In this document: piece after piece, positions 19,728 through 31,214 of the stretch
How positions within the stretch are numbered: the stretch's first letter is position 1
How the letters are laid out: each line of letters starts with the position of its first letter
Assembly (NCBI GenBank): GCA_963575745.1
Contig: CAUYUJ010000181.1
Location: forward strand, 309,135-373,134
Direction of reading: 5' to 3'
Length of the DNA stretch: 64,000 nt
Source of the DNA: Prorocentrum cordatum
Lineage: Eukaryota > Sar > Dinophyceae > Prorocentrales > Prorocentraceae
Position numbers and translations under genes: made by a program
The notes under the pieces: model-generated
Databases searched by the model: none
What the model was told of the DNA's origin: nothing
The model's input: only the letters and a program-made list of their open reading frames with translations

Positions 19728-21914
19728 TTAGCGGGCCGAGCTGCTCCTGATGGCCGCCGCGTTAGCGGACCTGCCGAAGGGCAGCATCGACCTCCTGGCA
19801 ATCTGCCTGGGCTGCGGTCCTCCGCTGCTGCCGCTGTCTTCCTCGTAGCTTCGAAACGAACCAAATCGGGGTAAGGAAGATCCACGTTGACCAGGGCGAA
19901 CTGGGCTATCACCTTGCGCGATGTCGTAGTGCTGGGTGCCCTGCTGGTTGCGGCTCCTACCTTCTTCTTCTCCTTTTCTTGAAGGGGAACGAGTCTCGGT
20001 GCGGCGGTCCCTCGGCGTGAACGGTTCAGTCGGACTGATCTCTTCCTGCTTGCCAGGTTGGGTAGGTGATGCCACTTCCGTGGGTGTGCAGCATGGCGAA
20101 GGCTGCTCCGTTGGAATAGAGGATGACTCGTCCAGGTTCCTCATCCTGAGGGCTGCTGCATACTGCTCTTGATCTGCATGGGCACTGAGGAGGGGACCCA
20201 CCTCCCAAGCTGCTGCTGGTGACTCTGGTGCCACTGGCGTATGCACTGGTGCAGGTACGTGCCGATGATCATGCCCGTGCGTGCGTTGACTATTCTCTTC
20301 GAGCATGGCCTCGGCTTCCTCCTTGATGACCGCGCGTACCATCTGGTCGGTCACCTCTTGAGCCTCGTACAAGGTGCGCTCCTCAACTCGCTTGGCCTGC
20401 ACTTCGTCCCAGTTCTCGGCCTCTAAGTCGTGGTTGTCATCGGGCACTGGCTGCTGGGTCGCGGTGTCACCTTGTAACGAGGCCCTTTGCGGATTCTCCT
20501 CCTTGCGGTCTCCCCTGTCTTTGAGTGGGTCTTGTTGATCTGCTCGTTGGGCTGCTTGTTGCACTGCATGGTGTACTGCTTGCTGCGCTTGCTGTTGTAT
20601 CATGGCGATGGCGGCTGCTTGCTGCTGAGCTTGATATGCTGCCTGTCGCGCTGCGACCTCTGCTGCCCCCGTGTCGACTATTGGCAGTTGTCCAACTGCT
20701 GCTGCTGCTGCATGCGCATGGGCTGCCGCCGCCGCACTCTGCTGCAGCCATTTCTTGTGATCGATGACCTGCTGTCGCTCTTGTGTACCAAAGTAGTCCT
20801 CCGTGGGCGTTGAAGGTGAAGGTTGGGGTACTGCTGCTTCTGACTCTGCACCTTCCGCCGCCATCTGGCTCTTCATCTTTTCCTGCTGGTCAGTCATCCT
20901 GTCGATGTAGAACTGCTGGTACACGGCTTGTTGTTCGTAGAATGCTTTTGCCGCTTGTGACTCAGCCTGTACATCTCGAAGCTGCGCTTGCAATTTGCCA
21001 TTTTCAACCGACTGCTGGGCTACCATCTGCATCAACTGCTGGATCTGTTCCATGTGACCATCTTTGTGTGGTGTCTCTGCGACGTGTGGGCAATATCCTG
21101 AGTTAGCTGGCGGCATTCCTCCTGCTGGGAACATTCGTCGCTGTGGGATCTGTCTGGGCCTTCCCAGCCTGGGTTCTGCTTGCATCACTTCGTCTTCCAA
21201 CTCGTGCTCCTGCTCGTCATCCATTTCTCCTTCAGCTTCTTCCTCCTCTCCGTCCCTGTCGTGGATAGCAACCACCAAGGCCTCATGGGCCCTATCGATC
21301 TGGTACTGTAGGTCATCCATCTCTTCGTTGATTTTCTTGGACTGCTTGGCCTTCAACCTGTACTGCTCCTTCAAGGCTTCGTGGTGCTTCCTGTGGCCTT
21401 CAACTCGGGCCGCTGCTGGACGCATTATGTCTATGATGTACTTCGTGACTGAAATCTTGAACTCTGTCTCCTTTACGTCCAGCTGTGCCTTCTTGCCTGA
21501 TAGCGCCGCCAAGCCAAGCTGGGATTGCTTAGCATATATACGGTACCGAAATGCCCTTGACGCGCTCTGCTCTGTGGGTGGTTCTTCGAAGTCCCTCGAT
21601 GATCTCGCTTCCTCTGGTGTGGCAATCGGAACCCCGTCAATCATCTTCTGTAACTCGGCAGAGCGCTTGGGTGGTGCTTTTTCTTTGTCTGGCTTGCGTC
21701 TGTTGCCCCTGGGAGTGTGTTGTCTCTGCCCTGCTTGTCCCCTTGTCCAACATGAGCACCTGTTGCATGACCAGGGGTTTGACAATCCACACGTACTGCA
21801 CTTCCATCTGCCTTCATGCCGTCCACCCAGTGAATCACGCTGCCCTCGCGTTTGTGAATGCTGTCTCTGCCTTCGGGAGTTGGAACGCTGACGCTGTTCT
21901 CCAGGGCTGGCCAT
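19728..21914 (-). CDS. Retrotransposon ORF1: RNA-binding Gag-like protein with RanBP2-like finger
   Basis: This is 728 aa from the first ATG (21914). The frame is open further upstream, but only with a GTG at 22049 that would lie in the flanking repeat. An Arg/Gln-rich start (QRQRSNSRRQRQHSQ) precedes a short RanBP2-type zinc finger: W37, C39, C42, N46, C50, C53 (RWKCSTCGLSN then PWSCNRC). Its C-to-C spacing is shorter than in classical RanBP2 fingers. A coiled coil follows (about 120-215), then an acidic patch (about 222-245), a Gln-rich helix (about 290-355) and an Ala/Gln stretch (QQQAQQAVHHAVQQAAQ). The C-terminus is Ser/Pro-rich. By position it should bind the element RNA and form the RNP with ORF2. 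The stop is TAA. Confidence 0.75.
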   Translation of the reverse strand: MASPGEQRQRSNSRRQRQHSQTRGQRDSLGGRHEGRWKCSTCGLSNPWSCNRCSCWTRGQAGQRQHTPRGNRRKPDKEKAPPKRSAELQKMIDGVPIATPEEARSSRDFEEPPTEQSASRAFRYRIYAKQSQLGLAALSGKKAQLDVKETEFKISVTKYIIDIMRPAAARVEGHRKHHEALKEQYRLKAKQSKKINEEMDDLQYQIDRAHEALVVAIHDRDGEEEEAEGEMDDEQEHELEDEVMQAEPRLGRPRQIPQRRMFPAGGMPPANSGYCPHVAETPHKDGHMEQIQQLMQMVAQQSVENGKLQAQLRDVQAESQAAKAFYEQQAVYQQFYIDRMTDQQEKMKSQMAAEGAESEAAVPQPSPSTPTEDYFGTQERQQVIDHKKWLQQSAAAAAHAHAAAAAVGQLPIVDTGAAEVAARQAAYQAQQQAAAIAMIQQQAQQAVHHAVQQAAQRADQQDPLKDRGDRKEENPQRASLQGDTATQQPVPDDNHDLEAENWDEVQAKRVEERTLYEAQEVTDQMVRAVIKEEAEAMLEENSQRTHGHDHRHVPAPVHTPVAPESPAAAWEVGPLLSAHADQEQYAAALRMRNLDESSSIPTEQPSPCCTPTEVASPTQPGKQEEISPTEPFTPRDRRTETRSPSRKGEEEGRSRNQQGTQHYDIAQGDSPVRPGQRGSSLPRFGSFRSYEEDSGSSGGPQPRQIARRSMLPFGRSANAAAIRSSSAR

Positions 21915-22044
21915 TGCTGAGTGATGTAGTCGTAGTAGTGTCGCTGCTTTGTGCAATCGTAGGAGAACTCTGGCAGATGCCCTCGTCCGTCTCGTCCTCC
22001 TATGCCAGGCTGGCGACCTTGGTCGCTTGATACTGACTGCTGCT

Positions 22045-22058
22045 GGCACTCCAGGCCC
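22045..22058. repeat. Probable target-site duplication, right copy
   Basis: The second copy of GGCACTCCAGGCCC, at the 5' side of the minus-strand retrotransposon. The inferred empty site would read across 13198 into 22059. Confidence 0.6.
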
Positions 22059-22244
22059 ACAATTCCACCAAAGAGACTATAAGTACTGCTGGTGGTGGTG
22101 CGCTTGACCTCGCAGGGGGAGGCTGGGCGCAGGGCGCGGGTTGGGGTTCCCCGCGACTATGGCTGCGGGCCGCGGGCGCCCGTGGCGCCGCGCTTGGGCG
22201 CGGCCGCGGGTCCTGGGCTGCCTTGCCCGGCCTCGGGCCTTGGC

Positions 22245-22440
22245 GCCTCTCCTCCTCCTCCTCCTCCTCCTCCTCCTCCTCTGCCTCCTCCTCCCCTTTT
22301 CCTTCGCCCTCCCCTTTTTCGCCCCTCCTCCCGTCTCCTCCTCCTCCTCCCCCTCCTCCTCCTCCTCCTCCTTCTCCTCCTTCTCATCCTCGTCCTCCTC
22401 CTCCTCCTTCTCCTCTGCCTGCTCCTCCCCTCTTCCTTCG
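22245..22440 (+). repeat. (TCC)n microsatellite
   Basis: TCCTCC runs with CCCCTTTTCC and TCATCCTCGTCC variants. Confidence 0.85.
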
Positions 22441-22599
22441 CCAATCAGCCAGAATCCACCCGAGCCCTGAGCAGGTCGGTGCACGTCACGAGTGTCATCT
22501 GGGTGGGGCGCTGTGTGGCCGACGCGGTGCTGCCGATGGACATGTCCCTGTGGCTCCAGTGGGCCAATGGTCAAACCATCGATAGACCCGCTCTTCGGT

Positions 22600-24780
22600 C
22601 CCTCGGTGGAGAGGGCTCACCTTCTCCGCTTTGTAGCTAGGACGAGGTGACTTGGGCGAATTTGGGGTATCCTGAACATGCACAGGCTGGTAAAGTGAGG
22701 AGCCGATAAGGCAACATGAGTAATCATGGGGAGGTCGAAGGAAGGAGGTGCCGAATTTCTTGCGGAAAATTGGCACGCGGGCGGCAGATGTGCGAGATTT
22801 GAACTGTGGTATCGGGCTTCGTCTGACTCGTCGGAAACTTGCAAGTGCACTCGGGGGTGACAACATGTCAGCTCCCCTCCGCGGCCTGCGAGGGTACTCC
22901 ACGGGGCAAGCAGGACTTCGCGACTTCAAGTGAAGACTGCCAGCAGGTTCGAACCACAGCTGCTCGACCCTTTGCAACAACACATTCGCGCACCTGCCCT
23001 CTGGGACGTGGATAAAATGCTCGAAAGTCTCACTAGCCCTGGGCAACGCTCACAAATGCACCCGACTGCCAAGCAGATGTGGACCCGAGGAGGCAACCAC
23101 ATGTGAACCGTGCCCCTGCAGGTCGGACTCGGACTTCGGAACAGCGGGCTGGGGCTCAGAACTTGAAGGATGCTACAGCGAAGTGAACCCCAGCGGGTGT
23201 GTCCGACACCTCAGCGCCGATCGGACCCGCAAGAGTAGGGCCCGCAAGTGGTCGCAGACTGAGGTGTCCAGACTGGGGGCGCGAGATCGATGTGCGTCCT
23301 TGTGTGGTATGGCAGAGATGCTGGCTGGCACCCGACTGCGAGACTCGGGGGCATCGACCCCTTGATTGCTCGATCCCTGGCACCTCGACCTTCGATCCCT
23401 CGATCCCTTGATCCATGGCCCCTCGACCCCTTGATCTAACCAGCCTCGAGCTTACCCCCAACTCTAAGATTATCAAGCCAGAAGGCGATGACAAGATTAG
23501 GGATGCGACCTCAGAAACGCAGGGCAATCCTGATCATCGGCATCGAGATAAGATGATGCCACTCATGAGGATAGGGATGCGTTTCAGAGCTGCAAGTCGT
23601 TCATGTCTGATCGTGCTCATCTCTAATTGTGCTCGTTCCTAAGTGTTCCAGTGTTCCAGGCCCCCTAGTGGCCAGGCAGAGGCCCAGGATAGAAAATCAG
23701 AAATGAAGGGATCTTCCTCCTCCTCCTCCTCCTCCTCCTCCTCCTCCTCCTCCTCCTGGCCCCCAGAAGAATCAAAGAATTTTCGAAGAATTAGACCTGA
23801 ACAATGTGTAGACGATCTGCGCTCGCCGACCCGTGATCCACGGACCCCTCACGAGACTCCCCTGGACAAGGACTGGAGCCCGCGTGCCGTCTGGACCCAC
23901 GGAGCGGAGGCGGGGCAGCACCTCCCTGCGCAGTCAGCAGCAGCCGAGCCGGGCGATCGGACGTGCACACCAGAGGGTCCCCCAGAAGAGGAGCTGAGGC
24001 GGGATTGTTCTGCAAGCGCGCCCAACCGGCGAAGGACCTGGACCCGCAAAACTGACGGCCGCGACGCCCTCTCGGGAACCGGAAACGGCCAATTCGCATC
24101 GACGTGTCAGGGTAGGAGGTCGATCAACCTCCGATCATGAAGATGCCGTCGCTATGCCGGGAACCGCCACTGGCCAGTGGCAGAGTGCAGCGTCGGAGCC
24201 CATACCCATGCCTGGGCGTGCGCGGAACGCCCTCGGCGCGTGCGGGGCCCGACCCCAGGCGGGAGGCGCTGCCAGGACTTCCGGCCCGGCCCGCCGAGCG
24301 AGCTTCGGGCCGAGCCTCATGGCGCCAAGTCCCCGATCCTCCTTCGAACTTGCTTCTCGGTCGTGGATTCGAGGGGATCCTCGTGAGGAGGAGATGGAGG
24401 AGACGGAGGAGGATGGAGGTCAAAACAAAATCCTCCCCCCTAATAATTATTCCGACAAGCGAGGCCGTTCAGTAAACGCACCCAAAGCAGGAATCGAATA
24501 GGGCAGGGCTGTTCAATTATCGGGTCCGGGGGGGTTCCTTCCCCTGCGTGGAGGAGGAGAGAGCTGGCGCAGGGCAGCGGCCACCAGTGGGTTCGAGCCT
24601 CGCGCGCCTCTGCAACAAAAGCCGCGCCTGCTACTCCAGCGAGAGGCGGCAGACAATGGCACGCGAGCAGGCCAGGCAGGGAACCAGAGTCCTCGGGGAG
24701 CAGGCTGGCTCATCTGTGGGAGGCGATGCACCCAACCACACGTCAACCTCTGCCGAGCGCTTGTGCTACGTAGCTGTGCA
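22600..24780. other. No gene supported
   Basis: Mixed-composition DNA. Minor features are a palindromic GGTTCGAACC at about 22944-22953, a short run of CCTCGATCCCTTGATCC-like steps at about 23360-23440, and a (TCC)n run at about 23712-23757. Open frames are short and show no family. Confidence 0.4.
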
Positions 24781-24789
24781 GGACCCTGA

Positions 24790-25175
<386 letters not shown>

Positions 25176-25329
25176 GCAGCATCATCATCCCCCTCCCACC
25201 CTTCCCGTGGGCAGAATGGTCCCTCGGGAAAGCTCTTCATACTCCCTTGTAGTCCCCAGCAAAGCCTGAAGCCTTCTAGAAGCCCTAGGAGGCGTCCCGC
25301 AGAAGAGCCCCGGCTGCCAAGGCGTCGCT

Positions 25330-25643
25330 CGCTCGCTCGCTCGCTACCTTCCTCATTCCGCCCCTTCCCCTCCCCCATCCTGCACCTCCTCTTCCCTCCC
25401 CCGTCCTGCACCTGTTCCTCTCTCCCTCCCCCGCTCCTGCACCTACTTCCCCCCCCCTCCCCCCGCCCCCCCCGTCATGCACATCCCCCTCCCTCCCTCC
25501 CTCCTTCTCTCCTCCTTCTCCTCCCGTCCTGCGCCTCTCTCTCTACCCCCCGTCCCTCCCCCGTCCTGCACCTCCTTCCTCCTCCTTCCCTCCCTCCCTC
25601 CCCCAACGCCGTGGCAGGCGGGACGCCCGCCTCCTCCACGAGC

Positions 25644-25681
<38 letters not shown>

Positions 25682-25789
25682 ATTTCTCTTTCTCTCTTTC
25701 TCTTCCTCTTTCTCTCTCTCTCTCTCTCTCGCTTTCTCTTTCTCTTCCCCTTTCTCTCTGTCATTAGATGTCTCTTTCTCTCTGCATTC

Positions 25790-25830
<41 letters not shown>

Positions 25831-26000
25831 TCGTACTCTCCTTCTCTCGCTTGCTCCCTCTTTCTCTACTGTGTATGGATTGTTATGTCTCTTTCTCTCT
25901 CTCTCTCTCTTTACTTCTCTCTCTCTCCTCCCCACCTATCTATATATAATATAATATGTCTTTTCTTCTATCTCTCTCTCTCTCTCTCTTCCTGGATATC
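25330..26000 (+). repeat. CT-rich tract with several (CT)n runs
   Basis: CCTCCCTCCC blocks (to about 25600) are followed by (TC)n runs near 25645-25680, 25710-25735, 25790-25825, 25890-25930 and 25970-25990. No gene is present. Confidence 0.9.
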
Positions 26001-26159
26001 TCTGGACCCATCCCGCAGGATCGATAGATCTGTATATAGCTAGATAGCGCTGCCTCTCTCTGAACAGGTTCATATGCGTCTGTCTTTATATATATATATA
26101 CATGCACGCACACATCTGTATGTCCGCCAGCGTGGACTCAACATTGCGTTTGGAACCAT

Positions 26160-26400
26160 GTGTGTTGTACCGCCTGTGTTGCGAATTCTATGTGGTGCCA
26201 TCTGCGTGTTGCCATCTCGGTGATGCAACCGAGGTGGTGCATTCAGTGGTGTGCAATTTACGGTGTGCAAAATTTGTGGGACGAGCAATATGGTGCCACC
26301 TACATGGTGCAATCTAGGTGGTGCAACTTATGTTGTGAAATCGGCTTTGTGCAATGTTTGTTGTGCAATCTACGTGGTGCAATCTGCGCAGAGACGCCTC
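26160..26400 (+). repeat. GTGGTGCAA-type degenerate tandem repeat, copy 3
   Basis: Units such as GTGGTGCAATCTAGGTGG and TTGTGCAATCTACGTGG repeat with a period near 15 bp. Same family as 4500-4800 and 6140-6370. Confidence 0.75.
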
Positions 26401-26524
26401 CTCCCTGGGATGGTATGACTTGGTATGACTGCAGATTAAGAACGCATGATGGGGCAGAATCGTATACAAACTGTACTATCCCAGGGGGTGGCGATAAACC
26501 TTGGGGAGGGAGGAACAGGTTCTG

Positions 26525-26620
26525 AGTAGAAAGGAGAATCTACGTGGCGTGGCGACGGGGCGGAGACGGGGAGAAGACGGCGAGCACGGCTCTGCCAGAC
26601 CGACACGCAGGCCCACTTCC
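26525..26620 (+). repeat. GGCGACGGGGCGGAGACGGGG module, copy 2
   Basis: It is similar to 6540-6760, including GCCAGACCGACACGCAGGCCC. Confidence 0.55.
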
Positions 26621-26674
26621 TTAGAAAACGAATGAGACTCCCTAAGTGCAACAACTGTTGAGGAATATTTTGTT

Positions 26675-26895
26675 TTTTTCCTCTCTCTCTCTCTCTCCCT
26701 CTGTCTCTTTATGTATATATACATACTTATGTGCACATATGTATGTGTATATGTGTATCCCTCCCTCCCTCCCACACTTCTCTCTATCTACTTCCCTCCC
26801 TGTCTCTCCCCCTCTCCCTCCTTCCCTCCCTCCCTCTCTCTCTCTGTCTCTACCCGTTTCTCTCTCTGTCTCTCTCTCTCTCTCTCTCGCTCACC
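26675..26895 (+). repeat. (CT)n / CCTCCCTCCC tract
   Basis: Simple pyrimidine repeats are interrupted by a TATATACATAC stretch. The following DNA to 27800 has no supported gene; around 27425-27500 the motif GATCCTGCA(A/G)GATCCTGC recurs. Confidence 0.8.
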
Positions 26896-27824
26896 TTCAC
26901 AGCCTACGCACACATCGACGCCTGCGCCGTCACGCCAGCCTGCCCGGGCGCCTCCCGCTCTCTCCGGGCGCACCTCTCTCCGTCCGCCTGGCCCGCCCGC
27001 CGGTCGCCGGCCAGAGCTCCTCCCCTGCGGGCTGCCTGCCACGCTGTCATCGATCCGCTCCCGTGCTGCAACTGAAAGGGGGCCCTGGGACACACAAACA
27101 AATTGGCACCAATAACAGGATTCCCCACATTTCCCCATACTTTCCTGGTTTCTGTCTCCCCCCCACTTCCCACAATTTCCCATATTTTCTGGGGAATCGA
27201 CGATTAGTTGTGTCTGTGTTTTTTGTTTCCCCCCTCCTGAGCAACATCGATCCGCTCCGGTGCTGCATGCGCAAGCTGCACCCCGGCGGCACGTTCACAG
27301 GTCTGGTGCCGCCTATGCGCGTTCCCACGCCCGCGCGGCGACTTGCCGCCTCCCCCAAAAATCCCCGGCGCGCTTCGGCGACGCACTGACCCGGGTCAAT
27401 CCAGACCGGGGTCGGTCAGGCCTGGCAGGATCCTGCAAGATCCTGCGGGATCTTGCACCCACCCCCAGGTCAGTGCACCCCTGGCTCTGCAGGATCCTGC
27501 AAAATCTGATGCTCTGACTGAGCCCCGTTTGCATTGACCCCCGTCTCTTGAGCCCCGAGTGCTCTTCGGGCCGACCCTGCCGGCCAGCGCGCCGATCCCC
27601 CGACCCGACCTCGTGTCAGTGCGCGGGCCTCGGCTCAGGCGGCAGGGCCCCTGGCCGATTCCGCCCGCGCGATTCCCCACCGCACCTTCCAGCTCGAACG
27701 CTGGCCACAGGCGGAACTGGGCGTCGCCTGAGCCTCCGCGGGCACCAGTCCCCCTCCGCGGGCACCACATCCCTGGGGGGGAATTGAGGGTTGCGCCCCC
27801 CTTTTCTCCCTCCTCGCTTTTTTT

Positions 27825-27833
27825 TTTTTGTTT

Positions 27834-27865
<32 letters not shown>

Positions 27866-27880
27866 CCTCTCTCTCTATCC
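27825..27880 (+). repeat. (T)n and (CT)n tract
   Basis: A T10 run is followed by (CT)n. A second (CT)n run lies at about 28090-28110. Confidence 0.8.
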
Positions 27881-28349
27881 AGTCCTGCTTCCTCTCGGCT
27901 AAGCCACCCCCTCCACGTCTGTGGCCCCCATTCTGGCCCGCTGCACCATGGCTGGCTCGCCTCCCAACTCCAGTGTCGCGCGCTACCAGCCCGCGCCCAT
28001 GGGGGCCTCTCGTAGGACCCTCCCTGATTGTTTTGCGCGCGGACACGCGCTGCGAACTCGATATCTTAATGTTTGTATTTTGTTTGTTCTCTCTCTCTCT
28101 CTCTCTCTTTCTCCCTCTCTTGTTCAGCGCTATTTTGGAGGGGAGGAGGGGGAGGGGGCAAAGCACAGCGATAGCAATCTCGGCGACGCAATCGTGAAGC
28201 CACCGAGCTACCTCAGATGCCGCGCGCACGAATGAAGCTCGAGCGTCCAGCCACACAGGCGGGCAGTCCTGCTATGTAAGTATTTTTTGTATTTTCTCTA
28301 TGTCCCTCTCGCTCACTATCTGTATACTGATATGCGTGTCACTCCCCGC

Positions 28350-28500
28350 CTCCTCCTCCTCCTCCTCCTCCTCCCTCCTCCTCCTCCCTCCTCCTCCTCC
28401 TCCTCCTCCTCCTCCTCCTCCTCCTCCTCCTCCTCCTCCTCCCCCTCCTCCTCCCCATCTCCCCCTCCTCCTCGTCCTCCCTCCTCGCTCGCCCTCCCTG
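28350..28500 (+). repeat. (TCC)n microsatellite
   Basis: TCC triplets with CCCTCC interruptions. The DNA from 28500 to 29690 shows no gene I can support. Confidence 0.85.
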
Positions 28501-29527
28501 CCCGCCGAGGAGGGCAGCGCTGCCTGCCTGCCCGGGCTTGCCCGCTGGCCCGCCGGAACGGGAGGCTGCTGGGGGCCTTGCTGCTCGAGGCCCGCGCTCG
28601 CTCCCGGATGAGGGCCCGGTCGCTGAAGATGATCGTGGCCGCGCGCCTGCGCGGGCGGAAGACCAGGAGGGCACAGGGAAGGGCGCCCAAACCCTCTTCC
28701 CGCGCGCACAAGCGCATGGACAAAGCATAATGCGCGCGGTCACCACATGACACTATGCTGGATGTTCTGTCAGCTTGACCATCGCCCACGCGACGGCGCG
28801 CGCCGTCGACAACTATGCAACTGCAGCACAACACTGCGCAACGAAAACGGGGAGGACCGGGTGGTCTACATCTGTGCGCGGCGAGAAAACGATTGCCAAC
28901 GCAACTGATTGGATGCGCGATCAGAGCATTTCGCATAGCCGTCGTTTCAGCGGACGCGCGTGGCCACGCAGCCGCGGCCGCGAGGCGGGGACGCGGACGG
29001 CGATGCGAAGACCTGGCATTGGCCCCCCTTCCAAGGATTCACTCCTGGGACAAATTCTTCGCGAGCCTGCTCCGTCGACATGCCCAAAGACCATGAGTAG
29101 GGCGAAGCAGTCCTGGGGGGCTGCAGAAAAAACGCTAGCCAAAGTGTTTGACACGGACACGCTGTCGAGTGTCATGCGCGCTGCTTCCAGCAAGTTGACT
29201 ACCGCGACTGGACGACATCACAACGAACGACGGTTACGTGGTATCACAAAAAAAAGTTGATGCACTACGGTCGCTGCAGATATGGGAGCGACGAATTTCG
29301 AGCTGGTTGTCCCGCGCGCAGGGTCGTGTCAACGGCAACTAAACTGAGGTAGGGATGAGTCCTCCCATGCAGGGCGCAGAAGGGTGCGACGGGGCTGGCG
29401 GCGTGTCCGCCAAACCAGGACACCGCTTAGATTGAAACCTCTGCTGCAATCTGCGCGCTGCAGCAAGGCTGACTCATGACTGCCAGCGCGAAGATGGCCG
29501 CCACGTGGCGACGGCCGAAACACCCCC

Positions 29528-29572
29528 ATTGAAATGGGGGACGGTCCCGACGGAAACCGTCGCACGACGCAG
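29528..29572. other. Pair of short hairpins
   Basis: CCCCCATT-GA-AATGGGGG forms an 8-bp stem with a 2-nt spacer. It is followed at once by GACGGT...ACCGTC, a 6-bp stem. Function unknown. Confidence 0.4.
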
Positions 29573-29697
29573 GGCATCGTGCTAACCCTCCCTCCCCGCC
29601 CTGGTGGACGCCGTCCTGCTTGAACCTGTACACGATGAATTGTTCCCGGGCTGGTGTGTCCTGAGCCTCACGACTCGCTCCTTCTGTGTCTCCCCAC

Positions 29698-29790
29698 CCC
29701 CGTCCTCCTCCTCCTCCTCCTCCCCGTCCTCCTGCTCCGCCCTCCTCCTCCGCAGCCTCCCTCCTCCTCCTCCTTACCCTCCAGCTTCGC
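29698..29790 (+). repeat. (TCC)n microsatellite
   Basis: TCCTCC runs with GTCCTCCTGCTCC variants. Confidence 0.8.
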
Positions 29791-30154
29791 GTTTCCCTCT
29801 CATCACCTTCCGCCTGAATCATTGGAGCTGGCGGAAGTCCCCACCGAGAACTCGATCTCCGAGTGTCGAGAGCACGGCGCCTGCCTACGTTATGGGGACA
29901 TGTCAAGCGAGATCGTGATTTTCGTTGATGAGTTGCAAAGACAACTCCAGCAAAAACGTTGACCAAGAAAAAGGGGCAAGAACGCGGGCCGAGCACGTGG
30001 ATCAAGAACGTGATCGAGATCGTAATCAAGAATGCGACCCCGTCCGCCGAAGGTTGAAGGCCAAAACGAGACACTGCTATCCATGGATGCAGCCCCGAAC
30101 GAGACACGGCGATCAGGGAATCATCATCCAACATCCCAACACAAAAAAAAAATG

Positions 30155-30715
30155 TCTGAAGCGATTCGGCCAATTCTACAAGAGATGTGAGGAAGTCTTG
30201 GGCGATTCGGCCAATCCCATAAGAAGCGTGATGATGTTTCAAGCGATTTAACTAATGCTACGAAGAAATGTGAGGATGTCTCTGGCGATTCGCCCAATTC
30301 TACTAAGACATGTGAGGATGTCCCAAGCGATTTGGCCAACTCTACGAAAAAATGTGAAGATGTCTCACGCGATTTGGCAACTTATAATAAGACATGTGAA
30401 GATGTCACAAGCGATTTGGCCAATTCTACCAAGAAATGCGAGGATGTCTCATGCGATTTGGCCAATACTACTAAGACATGTGAGGATGTCTCAGGCGATT
30501 TGGCCAATTCTACGAAGAAGTGCGAGGATGTCTCACGCGATTTGCGCAATTCTACTAAGAAGCGTGAGGATGTCTCAGGCGATTTGGCCAATTCTACTTA
30601 GAAGTGTGATGATGTTTCAAGCGATTTAACTAATTCTACTAAGAAATGCGACGATTTCTCAAGCGATTCGGCCAATTCTATGAGAAATGTGAGGATGTCT
30701 TAAGCGATTTGGCCA
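30155..30715 (+). repeat. 42-bp tandem array, about 14 copies
   Basis: The unit contains GCGATTTGGCCAATTCTAC followed by (T/A)AGAA(A/G)TGTGAGGATGTCTCA. Unit starts (GCGATT) recur every 42 bp from about 30161 to 30705. Because 42 is a multiple of three, several frames stay open as 14-aa repeats; the plus frame at 30332-30601 reads CEDVS-x-DLANSTKK with heptad-like spacing. Variable sites include first codon positions, which does not look like purifying selection. I annotate it as a repeat, with a coding exon as a minor possibility. Confidence 0.8.
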
Positions 30716-30769
30716 ATTCGGAGCCCGCAAGATTTTGCTGATTCCTGCCTGGACCCCCATGGAGCGTCA

Positions 30770-31000
30770 GGATGCCCTCTTTAGGTCCCAAGACGGGCCA
30801 AGAGGTTTCCTAAAGAACACCCGCGCGGCCCCTGAGGCTCCCAAGGGGCCCCAAACGGCCAAAGAAGCATGCAAGACTATCCCAAGAAAGCCCAAGAGTC
30901 TCCCAAGAAAGTTCCGAAACGACCCAAGCAGGCTGCAAGACGGGTCACAAAACCCGCACGACTGCCCCAGAACGGCTCAGAAACCCCCGGCCTCCTGGAG
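30770..31000 (+). repeat. CCAAGA-type repeat fragment
   Basis: Degenerate units such as CCAAGACGGGCCAAGAGG and CCCAAGAGTCTCCCAAG belong to the family of the 48-58 kb array. Confidence 0.55.
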
Positions 31001-31214
31001 TGTCCGTAAACCTCTTAAGGCTCCCTATTGTTCCTGGGAGCTCCGGGAGCTTCATGTAGTCTCCAGCCCTGGTGTCCACAGGATCTCGCATGATATCTCG
31101 AACCTCTGGATCAAATCCGACGCCTCAGATCTGATTTCGGGCTTCGTTCCATACTGAATGAACTTAGCTCTTCGAACTGATCCGCGTTTTTTGGATGAGA
31201 TCCGCGCTTGTACA

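Larger units (their letters stand above)
13199..22044 (-). mobile_element. Non-LTR retrotransposon, near full length, with methyltransferase-like domain
   Basis: This 8.85-kb element on the minus strand is bounded by the 14-bp direct repeat. It has a 5' leader of about 130 nt, ORF1 (21914-19728), a 318-nt junction, ORF2 (19409-13236) and a very short 3' end of about 37 nt without a poly(A) tail. There are no long terminal repeats, and the endonuclease is of the apurinic type, so it belongs with LINEs. The reading frames have ordinary codon composition and few simple repeats, in contrast to the DNA around them. ORF2 is intact over 2057 codons with all catalytic residues, which argues for recent insertion. 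The junction between the ORFs does not read through in one frame. Confidence 0.85.

Noticed and set aside
19690-19760. Programmed +1 frameshift between ORF1 and ORF2
   Set aside because: I see no slippery site or downstream structure that would support a programmed event, and a second shift would be needed before ORF2. Kept only as a junction anomaly.
24560-24602. tRNA-like A box (TGGCGCAGGGC) and B box (GGTTCGAGCC)
   Set aside because: The spacing is too short for a tRNA, and no acceptor or anticodon stem can be formed. The GGTTCGAACC at 22944 likewise lacks a partner A box. Could be a SINE scrap but not supportable.
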